Source: Rariloculus sp963665575
GTDB taxonomy: Bacteria; Pseudomonadota; Gammaproteobacteria; Steroidobacterales; Rariloculaceae
NCBI GenBank assembly: GCA_963665575.2
Contig: CAXXDW010000003.1
Span: 434,001-498,000, forward strand
Direction of reading: 5' to 3'
DNA: 64,000 nt
Each line of letters opens with the position of its first letter. Position 1 is the first letter of the stretch. Below, piece by piece: positions 37,969 to 46,379 of the stretch. The notes beneath the pieces were generated by a model that ran no database searches, had not been told where the DNA came from, and worked only from the letters and a program-made list of their open reading frames with translations. The translations under genes and the position numbers were made by a program.

Positions 37969-40878
37969 TTGGCTACCGTGCCCTCGGCTACAGTCAACCC
38001 GGACACCGACCTCGAAGCGCTCGAGCAGCGAGACGACTTCGCAAGGCGGCACATCGGTCCCGATGCCGCCGAAACGAAGGCGATGCTGGACTCGCTCGGA
38101 CTCGAGACGCTCGACGCGCTGATCGAGCGGGCCGTTCCCGCGAATATCCTGTCGCGGCGTCCGCTGCCGCTCGATCGCGCGGTCACCGAGGCGGAAGCGA
38201 TCGAGGAACTGCGCGGCATCGCCGCCGACAACGACGTCTTCAGGTCGTTCATCGGCATGGGTTACTACGGGACACACACGCCCGCGGTGATCCTCAGAAA
38301 CGTCCTTGAGAATCCGGCCTGGTATACGGCCTACACTCCTTATCAGCCGGAGATTTCCCAGGGCCGTCTCGAGGCGCTGCTGAACTTTCAGACGATGGTC
38401 GCGGACCTGACCGCGCTCGATATCGCCAATGCCTCGCTGCTCGACGAGGCGACGGCGGCAGCCGAAGCGATGACGTTCTGCCGGCGCGTGAGCAGGAACC
38501 CGGGGTCGCGCTTCTTCGTCTCGCGCGATTGCCTGCCGCAGACCATCGAAGTCGTTCAAACACGCGCCGTACCGCTTGGGTTCGAGGTCGTCGTCGGTGA
38601 TGAACGCAGTGATTTCGTCGGCGATGACTACTTCGGGCTGCTGCTTCAGTACCCGGCAACGGACGGCCACGTTCGCGATCACTCCGCGGCGATCGCCGCG
38701 GCTCACGAGCACGGCGCGCTCGCTGTCGTTGCCGCGGACCTGCTGAGCCTCACGCTGCTCACGCCGCCGGGCGAGCAAGGCGCGGATGTTGCCGTCGGTA
38801 CGACCCAGCGATTCGGCGTACCGCTCGGCTTCGGCGGCCCGCACGCGGCCTACTTTGCGACGTGCGCGCAGCACAAGCGCGCTGTGCCGGGCCGCCTGGT
38901 CGGCGTTTCGGTCGATTCGAGCGGCCAGCCCGCCTATCGACTCGCTCTTCAGACCCGCGAGCAGCACATCCGCCGCGAGAAGGCCACGAGCAATATCTGT
39001 ACCGCTCAGGTCCTGCTCGCCGTCATCGCTGCGATGTATGCCTGCTACCACGGTCCGGAGGGTTTGCGGACGATCGCCCGGCGCGTCCATCGGCTCACCG
39101 CGATCCTCGCGGAAGGCTTGAACCGGATGGGCATTGCAGTCGCGAACGCAACTGCCTTCGACACGCTGACCGTCGACGTGGCCGGCCGCGCCGACGCCGT
39201 GCATGCGGCGGCGCGAGCGGCCAGAATCAACCTGCGGGCAATCGATGCCGGCAGGGTCGGCGTTTCACTCGACGAGACCGTGACGCGTGCCGACGTCGAG
39301 GCCCTCCTTGGCGTGTTCTCGGCCGTCGGCGATCGGCCGCCCGAGTTCGATACTGCCGCGGCAACCGCGCCGCAACTGCTGCCTGACGCTCTAGCCAGGC
39401 AATCCTCCTACCTCACGCATCCGGCCTTCAACGATCACCATTCCGAAACCGCGATGCTGCGCTACCTCGCACGGCTGGCCGGCCGGGACTTCGCGCTGGA
39501 TCGCGGCATGATTCCGCTGGGCTCGTGCACGATGAAGCTCAATGCGACGACGGAAATGGTGCCCATCACATGGAGCGAGTTCGGGTCGCTGCACCCGTTC
39601 GCGCCGCGCGAGCAGAGCGAGGGCTACCGGCGGCTGATGGCGGAACTCGAGCAGATGCTCTGCGCATGCACGGGCTACGACACGGTATCGCTGCAGCCGA
39701 ACGCCGGTTCCCAGGGTGAATACGCGGGCCTTGCGGCGATCCGTGCGTATCACGCGAGTTGCGGCGAGCCCGATCGCGACGTCTGCCTGATTCCCAGTTC
39801 CGCGCACGGCACGAACCCGGCCAGCGCCCGGCTCGCCGGTATGCGGGTCGTCGTCGTCGCCTGCGACGACAACGGCAACGTCGACGTTGCCGACGTCCGC
39901 TCCAAGGCGGCCGCGCATGCCGACCGGCTCGGCGCGATCATGATTACCTACCCGTCCACTCACGGCGTCTTCGAGCCCGCGATTCGCGAAGTCTGCGAGA
40001 TCGTCCACGCGGCGGGCGGCCAGGTCTACATCGACGGCGCCAATCTCAACGCCATGGTCGGCTTGAGTTCGCTGGCCGAGATCGGCGGCGATGTCTCGCA
40101 CATCAACCTGCACAAGACGTTCTGCATTCCACATGGCGGCGGCGGGCCCGGCATGGGGCCGATCGGCGCCAAGGCGCACCTGAAGCCGTTCCTGCCCGGG
40201 CACGGCGTCACGGGCCTGGCCGGCGCCGGCGCGGTCGCCGCGGCACCTTACGGCAGCGCGGGCATACTGCCGATCTCCTGGGCCTACATCAGGCTCATGG
40301 GCCGCGACGGGCTGCGCAAGGCCACGGAAATCGCGATCCTGAACGCGAACTACGTCGCGCATCGTCTCGCACCGCATTTTCCCGTGCTCTATACCGGCGA
40401 GAACGGCATGGTCGCGCACGAATGCGTGCTGGATTTGAGACCCGTCAAGGCGCAAACGGGCATCACCGTCGAAGACGTGGCCAAGCGGCTCATCGACTAC
40501 GGCTTTCACGCCCCGACGATGTCGTTTCCGGTCGCGGGCACGCTCATGATCGAACCGACCGAGAGTGAGTCCAGGCGCGAACTCGACCGGTTCTGCGAGG
40601 CGATGATCGCGATCCGCGCGGAAATCGGCGCCATCGCCGCTGGCGAGTTCGAGGCGGACAACAATCCGCTCGTGAATGCGCCGCACACGGCGCTCGACCT
40701 TGCGGCGGACTGGACGCGCGGCTATACGCGCGAGCAGGCTGCATTTCCGGTGGAAAGCCTGCGCGATGCGAAGTACTGGCCGCCGGTCGGCCGCGTCGAC
40801 AGCGCCTACGGCGACCGGAATCTCGTGTGCTCCTGTCCTGCGATGTCGGCCTACGAGTCGGATCCGGAGGACGCATGA
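37969..40878 (+). CDS. gcvP: Glycine dehydrogenase (decarboxylating), full-length P protein
   Basis: Protein of 969 residues with both homologous halves in one chain. The start is either TTG 37969 or GTG 37978; neither has a strong Shine-Dalgarno, and gcvH ends 15 bases upstream. It has DDFARRHIGPDAAETKAML at the N-terminus, YTPYQPEISQGRLEALLNFQT, GTTQRFGVPLGFGGPHAA, then GSCTMKLNATTEM, QPNAGSQGEYAGL and the PLP lysine Lys716 in INLHKTFCIPHGGGGPG. It decarboxylates glycine and passes aminomethyl to lipoyl-GcvH. The long antisense frame at 39391-41004 is a shadow. Confidence 0.95.
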   Translation: MATVPSATVNPDTDLEALEQRDDFARRHIGPDAAETKAMLDSLGLETLDALIERAVPANILSRRPLPLDRAVTEAEAIEELRGIAADNDVFRSFIGMGYYGTHTPAVILRNVLENPAWYTAYTPYQPEISQGRLEALLNFQTMVADLTALDIANASLLDEATAAAEAMTFCRRVSRNPGSRFFVSRDCLPQTIEVVQTRAVPLGFEVVVGDERSDFVGDDYFGLLLQYPATDGHVRDHSAAIAAAHEHGALAVVAADLLSLTLLTPPGEQGADVAVGTTQRFGVPLGFGGPHAAYFATCAQHKRAVPGRLVGVSVDSSGQPAYRLALQTREQHIRREKATSNICTAQVLLAVIAAMYACYHGPEGLRTIARRVHRLTAILAEGLNRMGIAVANATAFDTLTVDVAGRADAVHAAARAARINLRAIDAGRVGVSLDETVTRADVEALLGVFSAVGDRPPEFDTAAATAPQLLPDALARQSSYLTHPAFNDHHSETAMLRYLARLAGRDFALDRGMIPLGSCTMKLNATTEMVPITWSEFGSLHPFAPREQSEGYRRLMAELEQMLCACTGYDTVSLQPNAGSQGEYAGLAAIRAYHASCGEPDRDVCLIPSSAHGTNPASARLAGMRVVVVACDDNGNVDVADVRSKAAAHADRLGAIMITYPSTHGVFEPAIREVCEIVHAAGGQVYIDGANLNAMVGLSSLAEIGGDVSHINLHKTFCIPHGGGGPGMGPIGAKAHLKPFLPGHGVTGLAGAGAVAAAPYGSAGILPISWAYIRLMGRDGLRKATEIAILNANYVAHRLAPHFPVLYTGENGMVAHECVLDLRPVKAQTGITVEDVAKRLIDYGFHAPTMSFPVAGTLMIEPTESESRRELDRFCEAMIAIRAEIGAIAAGEFEADNNPLVNAPHTALDLAADWTRGYTREQAAFPVESLRDAKYWPPVGRVDSAYGDRNLVCSCPAMSAYESDPEDA

Positions 40879-40994
40879 GCACAGCCCGGTTCGGCAGCGT
40901 CGTGCCCGTTCGGATTCGCCCTGGATACATGAATACGCCCAAGACTCTCGAATCGACGACCGGAGCGCGCGGCTCCGTTCGGTACCCAGGCAGC

Positions 40995-41030
40995 TTGTCA
41001 GCACTCTTGCAGACCTCGCTTCACGCGCTG
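40995..41030 (+). pseudogene. Possible decayed copy of the gcvT 5' end
   Basis: This 36-bp stretch in the gcvP-gcvT gap reads L-S-A-L-L-Q-T-S-L-H-A-L in the frame where gcvT begins V-S-E-L-S-Q-T-P-L-H-A-L. Nucleotides match at 27 of 35 compared positions, with several changes at third codon positions. It is short, so chance cannot be fully excluded. Confidence 0.4.
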
Positions 41031-41093
41031 CCGCATGGTTCGATTACCCGCTCCAGCACCTTCCGCCGGTCCTTCTGACGCTCCCGAGGCTAC

Positions 41094-42218
41094 GTGTCCG
41101 AACTCTCGCAAACGCCGCTCCACGCGCTTCACGTCGCGCTTGGTGCACGGATGGTGCCGTTCGCAGGCTATTCAATGCCGCTGCAGTACCGGGCAGGCAT
41201 CATCAAGGAACACGCGCACGCGCGCACGAAGGCAGGCCTGTTCGACGTCTCGCACATGGGACAATTGCGGCTTGGCGGCTCTGAAGCGGCCGCCGCACTC
41301 GAGACGCTGACGCCCGCGGACATCGTCGACCTGCCCGACGGCAGGCAGCGCTACGCTCTGCTGACCAATGACGCGGGCGGCGTGGTCGACGACTGCATGG
41401 TCGCGAAGCGCAACGGTGATCTCCTGGTCGTCATCAACGCCGCGACCAGGTCGGCCGACATCGATCATTTGCGCGAGCACATCGGCGGGCAGTGCACGAT
41501 CGAAGTTCTGGACCAGCGCGCGCTGCTCGCGCTGCAGGGTCCGGCGGCCGCCGGCGTACTCGCACGATATGCGCCGGATACGGCGTCGCTTGGATTCATG
41601 AGCATCGCGCACGTGTCGCTCGCGGGCGGCGAGTGCCGCGTGAGCCGCTCCGGGTATACCGGCGAGGACGGCTTCGAGATTTCGGTCGATGCGGCGCGTG
41701 CCGAGGCGCTGGCGCGCGAGTTGCTGAGTCACGATGAGGTCGAACCGATCGGCCTCGGCGCACGCGATTCGCTGAGGCTCGAAGCGGGCCTGTGCCTGTA
41801 CGGTCAGGATCTGGATGCGACCACGACGCCGGTCGAGGCCGGACTCTCGTGGACCGTAGCAAAGTCCCGGCGCGCCGGCGGCGCGCGGCCCGGTGGCTAT
41901 CCCGGTGCGGCCATCCTCGAGCGGCAGCTCGCCGGCGGCACGACGCGGCGGCGCGTGGCGTTGTTGCCGCAATCGCGCGTTCCGTTGCGAGCCGGCAGCG
42001 TCCTGCAGGGCTCGGACGGCTCTCACGCCGGCAGCGTGACGAGCGGCGGCTTTGGCCCTACGCTTGGCGCACCGGTGGCAATGGGCTATGTCGAAACGCC
42101 GCTTGCGCGACCGGGCACGCTGCTGTCGGCCAGCGTCCGCGGCAACACGATTCCCGTCGAAGTCGCGAGACTACCGGTCGTTCCGCATCGATACGTTCAC
42201 GGCGGCACGACCGGCTGA
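41094..42218 (+). CDS. gcvT: Glycine cleavage system T protein (aminomethyltransferase)
   Basis: Protein of 374 residues from a GTG at 41094. It has the folate-dependent aminomethyltransferase pattern: TPLHALHVALGARMVPFAGYSMPLQY, GLFDVSHMGQLRL, the catalytic-Asp region LLTNDAGGVVDD, LLALQGPAAAGVLARY, SRSGYTGEDGFEIS and LGARDSLRLEAGLCLYGQDLD, and the C-terminal SGGFGPTLGAPVAMGYV and PVEVARLPVVPHRYV. It transfers the methylene group to tetrahydrofolate and releases ammonia. It follows gcvP after a 215-bp gap. Its last 150 bases recur in decayed form at 45198-45345. Confidence 0.93.
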   Translation: MSELSQTPLHALHVALGARMVPFAGYSMPLQYRAGIIKEHAHARTKAGLFDVSHMGQLRLGGSEAAAALETLTPADIVDLPDGRQRYALLTNDAGGVVDDCMVAKRNGDLLVVINAATRSADIDHLREHIGGQCTIEVLDQRALLALQGPAAAGVLARYAPDTASLGFMSIAHVSLAGGECRVSRSGYTGEDGFEISVDAARAEALARELLSHDEVEPIGLGARDSLRLEAGLCLYGQDLDATTTPVEAGLSWTVAKSRRAGGARPGGYPGAAILERQLAGGTTRRRVALLPQSRVPLRAGSVLQGSDGSHAGSVTSGGFGPTLGAPVAMGYVETPLARPGTLLSASVRGNTIPVEVARLPVVPHRYVHGGTTG

Positions 42219-42278
42219 ACGCACGTCAGGTGGCGGGCCGATGCCTACGTACAGAATCTCGAACTCTACAATCTCGAA

Positions 42279-42482
42279 GTGGACACCGTGTCGTCGAATC
42301 ACTTCGGCGTGATGACGCACCAGGAAATGCTGGACTTCCTAGCGCCAGGTCGTTTGCGCGTACAGGAGCATTGCGTCGAACAGGCCGAAGCAGGTATCTA
42401 CAGAACGGGATGCCCGCCCTTCTTTCCGGAAGGCGGCCTGATCGACGCAATATCTGAATTGTTTGAACCGGCCTTCGAGTAA
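42279..42482 (+). CDS. Hypothetical protein, possibly a truncated gene
   Basis: From GTG 42279 the frame gives 67 residues (MDTVSSNHFGVMTHQEML...). The same frame stays open upstream to the gcvT stop, with protein-like sequence (WRADAYVQNLELYNLE) but no start codon, so this may be the 3' part of a longer gene whose 5' end was lost at a rearrangement junction. It has mixed acidic composition and no signal peptide or recognised motif. A perfect TATAAT lies just after it (42490-42495), probably for the next gene. Confidence 0.4.
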   Translation: MDTVSSNHFGVMTHQEMLDFLAPGRLRVQEHCVEQAEAGIYRTGCPPFFPEGGLIDAISELFEPAFE

Positions 42483-42489
42483 CGCCAGC

Positions 42490-42495
42490 TATAAT
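42490..42495 (+). promoter_or_regulatory. Perfect -10 hexamer before the secreted-protein/MBL operon
   Basis: TATAAT at 42490-42495 would start transcription near 42502, about 32 bases before the GTG of the next gene. A -35 match is poor (TTGAAC, 21 bases away), so an activator may be needed. Confidence 0.35.
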
Positions 42496-42533
42496 CGAAA
42501 CCGGAATTCGAACCCAGCGTGTGGAGTCGGAAG

Positions 42534-43385
42534 GTGAAAAAAACCTCAATTATCATCATGGTCGGCGCCGCGCTCTGCGCTCCACCGGCCCTTGCGCAAT
42601 TCAACCTGGCCGGATCCTGGGCTCAACGCCAGCACGAAGACCGGGGCGAGCGCGGCCCAGGACCGCAGATCGGCGACTATACGGGCCTGCCGATCAACGA
42701 TGCAGCCCGGTTGCGCGCCGATACCTGGAGCCCTGACAAGTGGGCGGTCCTCGAGCATCAGTGCGAACCGCACCCGATCGATTATGCGCCGTTGGGTCCC
42801 GCCAGCATGCTCGTCACCGCGGACCACGACCCGGTGTCCTACGACGTCATTGCCTGGCACCTGACCTTTTCGTGGATGACCACGACCCAGACGATCTGGA
42901 TGGACGGCCGCGAGCATCCGCCCGAGCAGGCGCCGCGCACCTGGATGGGCCATTCGGTGGGCCGTTGGGAAGGAGACATCCTCGTCGTCGACATCTCCCA
43001 CGTGAAGGAGGGCTGGATTCGCCGCAACGGAGTCCCGCGCAGCGATCTGGCGAAGATCACGCAGTACTGGATTCTGCACGAGGACATCCTGCAACTGGTG
43101 ACGGTTATCGACGATCCTGTCTACCTGGAAGAGCCGTCGGTGCGCAGCGTCGCTTGGCAGGCGCACACCGGCTACCGGATGGGTCCCTACCCCTGTTCGG
43201 CGCGCGTGGAACTCGACTGGCCGCGCGGATATGTTCCGCATTACCTACCCGGCGCCAATCCGCTGCTGCGCGATTTCTCTGAGGACTCGGGCATCCCCTG
43301 GGAAGCCACGCGCGGAGGCGCCGAGCAGATGTACCCGGAGTACCAGGAGGTGCTTGAGCGCCTGCTCAGCGAGGATGAGCAGTGA
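42534..43385 (+). CDS. Secreted protein of the WEGDxLVVD family
   Basis: GTG at 42534 preceded by GGAG (seven-base gap) gives M-K-K-T-S-I-I-I and a Sec signal ending APPALA-QF; the GTG at 42519 is less likely. The 283-residue protein has the TIWMDGREHP, GHSVGRWEGDILVVDI and VIDDPVYL blocks shared with the proteins at 55889, 57530 and 59836 in this window. These look like a periplasmic beta-rich family often found with DUF6152 proteins; no enzymatic activity is established to my knowledge. It overlaps the MBL-fold gene by four bases (GTGA) and is the first gene of a three-gene operon. Confidence 0.75.
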   Translation: MKKTSIIIMVGAALCAPPALAQFNLAGSWAQRQHEDRGERGPGPQIGDYTGLPINDAARLRADTWSPDKWAVLEHQCEPHPIDYAPLGPASMLVTADHDPVSYDVIAWHLTFSWMTTTQTIWMDGREHPPEQAPRTWMGHSVGRWEGDILVVDISHVKEGWIRRNGVPRSDLAKITQYWILHEDILQLVTVIDDPVYLEEPSVRSVAWQAHTGYRMGPYPCSARVELDWPRGYVPHYLPGANPLLRDFSEDSGIPWEATRGGAEQMYPEYQEVLERLLSEDEQ

Positions 43386-44350
43386 ACCTGCGAGCGTGTC
43401 GGCGCTGGGCAGGCGCACTGCCGCTGCTCGCCATCGCGGCCACGTCGCTCGCGCAGGACGACAGCCGCGACGGCGAGCCCTCCCCGGCGCTGAGTGTCAT
43501 CCCGGTGCAGGGCAACGTCTACCTCATTGTGGGGGCCGGCGGCAATATCGCGGTGCAGACCGGCGACGACGGGGTGCTGGTGGTCGATACGGGACTGCCG
43601 GAGAACGCCGAGCGAGTACTCGCTGCAATCCGCACCCTCAGCGACAGGCCGATTCGCTTCGTTGTCAACACGCACGTACATCCGGACCACACCGGTGGCA
43701 ATGGAACGATCGGCGCTGCCGGTACCAACGAGGGTTTTCGGGACAGGCTCAGAAGCGAACCCGTAGTGCCGATTTACGCACATGAGACGGTGCTGCACCG
43801 GCTCAGCGGCGCCATCGAAGACCCGATCGACCTACCGGTCCGTTCCTGGCCGATCGATACCTACCATGTCGACAAGTTCGACATGTACTTCAATGGCGAA
43901 TCGATCCAGCTCCGCCATCAGCCCAACGCGCACACCGATGGCGACAGCCTCGTCTGGTTCAGGCGCTCAGATGTCATCGCCACAGGAGATGTCTACCTGA
44001 CCACTGGCTACCCGTTCATCGATGTCGCGCGCGGCGGCAGCCTGCAGGGCATCATCGACGCGCTCAACGAGTTGCTCGATCTCATGATCCCGGACCGCAA
44101 CGAGGAAGGCGGCACACTTGCGATTTCTGGCCACGGTGCGATCTCGGACGAATATGAGGTGGTCAACTATCGCGACATGCTCACGATCATCCGCGATCGC
44201 ATCGTGGCGCTGATCGACATGGGAATGACGCTGGAGCAGATCAAGGCCGCGCAGCCCACGTACGACTACGACGGTCGTTACGGCATCGACTCGTCGCTCT
44301 GGTCCACTGAGCAGTTCATCGAAACCATCTACCGGGAGTACGCCGAATGA
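43382..44350 (+). CDS. Exported metallo-beta-lactamase-fold hydrolase
   Basis: Protein of 322 residues from the GTG at 43382. Sec signal (about 1-24, ending TSLAQD). The metal motif NTHVHPDHTGG gives H98-x-H100-x-D102-H103; a later His in RHQPNAHTDGDSLVWF, GDVYLTTGYPFID and GHGAISDEYEV supply the remaining ligands expected for the fold. The N-terminal VLVVDTGLPENAERVLAAI strand-helix is typical. The subclass resembles the periplasmic MBL hydrolases found with secreted hydrolases, not a clear beta-lactamase. It overlaps both neighbours by four bases (GTGA and ATGA), so all three are co-translated and act in the same process. Confidence 0.88.
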   Translation: MNLRACRRWAGALPLLAIAATSLAQDDSRDGEPSPALSVIPVQGNVYLIVGAGGNIAVQTGDDGVLVVDTGLPENAERVLAAIRTLSDRPIRFVVNTHVHPDHTGGNGTIGAAGTNEGFRDRLRSEPVVPIYAHETVLHRLSGAIEDPIDLPVRSWPIDTYHVDKFDMYFNGESIQLRHQPNAHTDGDSLVWFRRSDVIATGDVYLTTGYPFIDVARGGSLQGIIDALNELLDLMIPDRNEEGGTLAISGHGAISDEYEVVNYRDMLTIIRDRIVALIDMGMTLEQIKAAQPTYDYDGRYGIDSSLWSTEQFIETIYREYAE

Positions 44351-45162
44351 ATCGAACCGGAGTTGCGTGTTCCGGACGCCTGGTCCGACCCACGCCGGTC
44401 CTGCTCGCCGTGCTTTGTCTCGCCTGCTCCGTACCCGCCGCACGCGCGCAGTTCGGCGGCGCCGCGGCGCCGCTTTCGGGCCGCGAAGGCGCCGCGCTTG
44501 ACCTGACCGGCACCTGGGTTGCCGTAGTCGGCGAAGACTGGCGCCACCGCATGATGACGGCGCCCAGGGGGGACTACGAAAGCCTGCCGCTGACGGCGAC
44601 AGCACGCGCGCTGGCCGATGAATGGAACCCGCAGGCGGACATCGCCAACGGCGAGGAGTGCAAGGCCTATGGTGCGCCGGGCGTCACGCGCATGCCGGGG
44701 CGCATGCGCATTTCCTGGGAGGATGACGAGACGCTAAAGCTGGAATTCGATGCCGGTCAGCAAACGCGACTGTTGCATTTCGACGCGCCTGATGCGTCGG
44801 GTCCGTCGAGCAGCCTGGGACACTCGTTCGCAGAGTGGCAAAAACTCGCGCAGAATCGAGGGTTTCGCGGGGGTACCGGCGGGACGGTGGCGCCGCAGCC
44901 GGGCGGTCCCGGCTCGCTGGCCGTGAAGACGACCAGGCTGTTGCCGGGATATTTGCGGAAGAACGGGGTGCCCTACAGCGCCGATGCGCTGCTCACCGAG
45001 TACTTCGATCGACTCGATCTGCCGCACGGCGAAGAGTGGCTGCTGCTCACCACGATCGTCGACGATCCCGAGATGCTCACCGAACGGCTCGTCGTCAGTT
45101 CGCAGTTCAAGCGCGAACCGGACGATTCGAAGTGGAATCCGACGCCCTGCCGCGCGATTTGA
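44347..45162 (+). CDS. Secreted protein, distant relative of the WEGDxLVVD family
   Basis: Protein of 271 residues starting at the ATG at 44347 inside the preceding stop (ATGA). Signal peptide to about residue 35 (PAARAQF). Contains LDLTGTWVAVVGEDWRHRM, MRISWEDDETLKLEFDAG, a Gly-rich stretch (GFRGGTGGTVAPQPGG), LRKNGVPYSADALLTEYFD and TTIVDDPEMLTERLVV. The last two blocks resemble the end of the protein at 42534-43385. Probably periplasmic, acting with the MBL-fold protein. Function unknown. Confidence 0.7.
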   Translation: MNRTGVACSGRLVRPTPVLLAVLCLACSVPAARAQFGGAAAPLSGREGAALDLTGTWVAVVGEDWRHRMMTAPRGDYESLPLTATARALADEWNPQADIANGEECKAYGAPGVTRMPGRMRISWEDDETLKLEFDAGQQTRLLHFDAPDASGPSSSLGHSFAEWQKLAQNRGFRGGTGGTVAPQPGGPGSLAVKTTRLLPGYLRKNGVPYSADALLTEYFDRLDLPHGEEWLLLTTIVDDPEMLTERLVVSSQFKREPDDSKWNPTPCRAI

Positions 45163-45197
45163 AGGGCGCGGTCTGGCTGGTCGAGCGCTCGATCCGG

Positions 45198-45345
45198 CGC
45201 GATGGGCTATCTCAAAGCGCCGCTCGCGCGAGCGGGCACGACGCCGCCGGCCAACCTCCGGAGCAACCCGGCCCGATTGACGTCGCGAAACTACCGGTCG
45301 TGCCGCAGCGCTACGTTCGCGGCGGCGCAGACCGGCTGACGACGC
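45198..45345 (+). pseudogene. Decayed 3' end of gcvT
   Basis: Aligns over about 148 bases with gcvT 42078-42225: ATGGGCTAT...GCGCCGCTCGCGCGA, then CTACCGGTCG and TACGTTCGCGGCGGC. The protein fragment first reads MGYLKAPLARAGT, then after a frameshift IDVAKLPVVPQRYVRGG. With the real gcvT end it brackets the 42279-45162 module in direct orientation. Confidence 0.85.
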
Positions 45346-45414
45346 GGCCGCTCTCCCCGATTCAGCCCGGCGTCCCCGGGCAAAGGCAGGCCCGATTCCG
45401 CCGAAGCGCGAACG

Positions 45415-46059
45415 CTATTGCGCAAGCGCGAAGCAGTAGAACAGACCGTCACCGCCGGTGCTGACCAGCGCAGCCTGGCTGCAACCCCTGGAATCGTGAG
45501 CCGATCCCCAGGCGGCATAGTCGTGATGGCCGACTCTGGCCTTGTTGCCTTCCTCGTCGCTGCTGCTCGTCCAGTTGCTGCAGGTCATGTCCTCGCCGGC
45601 CGGGTACGCGGTGCCGTCCGGCTGCGATCCGGTCAGGATGTCATGCCGGTTCGGCGAAGTGCCGCTGCCCGGAATCGCATTGCCGTTCTGGTCGCGTCCG
45701 GTGTACCCGCTCAGGCGGTGCATCATGCTGTGCAGCGCATCGACGTTCGGCGCGATCTGGTTGCCGTTGGCATTGAACCAGGGGCCCGTGCCGATCCGGT
45801 CGCGTGCGTTGACCGCGTCGTCTCCCTGCGTGCTGAGATACGCTCGCCACGTGAGGTGACCCTGATCGACGCTTTCGGCCAGGCTCTGGCAGACGGCGTC
45901 GGCGCCTTCGAGGCCGCCGAGGTCGGCGCCGTTACCGGAACCGTTACTCGTGATGAAGAAGGACATCGGCCCCGTCGGCGGCTGGGTCAGCGCCGCGCCG
46001 GCACCGAGGAGTCCACATACCGTCAGAGCCATCGTCATGGTGATCGTTTTCTTTTGCAT
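45415..46059 (-). CDS. Secreted lectin-like (DUF1554/endostatin-like) protein
   Basis: Protein of 214 residues from the ATG at 46059 (MQKKTITMTMALTVCGLL), signal peptide to about residue 26. The mature part reads MSFFITSNGSGNGADLGGLEGADAVC, LTWRAYLST, TGPWFNANGN, HDILTGSQPDGTAY, CSNWTSSSDEEG and SRGCSQAALVSTGGDGLFYCFA. This Cys/Trp pattern is that of the C-type-lectin/endostatin-like fold called DUF1554 in leptospires and other bacteria. A secreted adhesin or carbohydrate-binding role is an inference. It is an isolated gene in the minus direction. Confidence 0.75.
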   Translation of the reverse strand: MQKKTITMTMALTVCGLLGAGAALTQPPTGPMSFFITSNGSGNGADLGGLEGADAVCQSLAESVDQGHLTWRAYLSTQGDDAVNARDRIGTGPWFNANGNQIAPNVDALHSMMHRLSGYTGRDQNGNAIPGSGTSPNRHDILTGSQPDGTAYPAGEDMTCSNWTSSSDEEGNKARVGHHDYAAWGSAHDSRGCSQAALVSTGGDGLFYCFALAQ

Positions 46060-46379
46060 GGTTGTCAACCGAGTTGCCTGGATGAGTGAGCGAATACTAG
46101 CAGTCCGCGGCGCGTGTCGCACTGCGCCTGATCGATGCTGCATCCGATCCTTCGGATTCGCCCTTTGCTCACTGATTCATGGCGTCGGTCCGCCGAGGCC
46201 TGGCGTCCGCGGCAATAATCCCGCGTCGACCGAGACCGGCGAGGAGGTTTTCCGTTCCATGCAGTGCGACTCTTGCCGCGGGCTGCCAGCGCCCTGAGGG
46301 CAGAAACGGGCTCAACTGCGGCGTCACCTGCAGCTTGATCCGCAGCCTTCCGAATGGTTCGTCCGGCAAGCGGGACGGC
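46060..46379. other. Intergenic region with a mobile-looking repeat
   Basis: Apart from palindromic repeat copy C (46202-46286) no gene is seen. Short frames that include the repeat translate as repeats of one another because of the element, not because of protein conservation. Confidence 0.5.
46202..46286. repeat. 86-bp palindromic repeat, copy C
   Basis: The ends at 46202-46222 and 46266-46286 are inverted relative to each other and match those of copy A (18 of 21 at the right end, 15 of 21 at the left). The interior aligns with copy A read in reverse. It lies between the lectin-like gene and the thiamine-diphosphate enzyme. Confidence 0.65.

Noticed and set aside
39391..41004. Long minus-strand frame opposite gcvP
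   Set aside because: It is Arg/Ala/Asp-rich with no motif, and the gcvP PLP site lies on the other strand.
45950..46297. Plus-strand frame ending in a peptide shared with frames at 3181 and 31680
   Set aside because: The shared peptide is the translation of the palindromic repeat in all three places, not a conserved protein.
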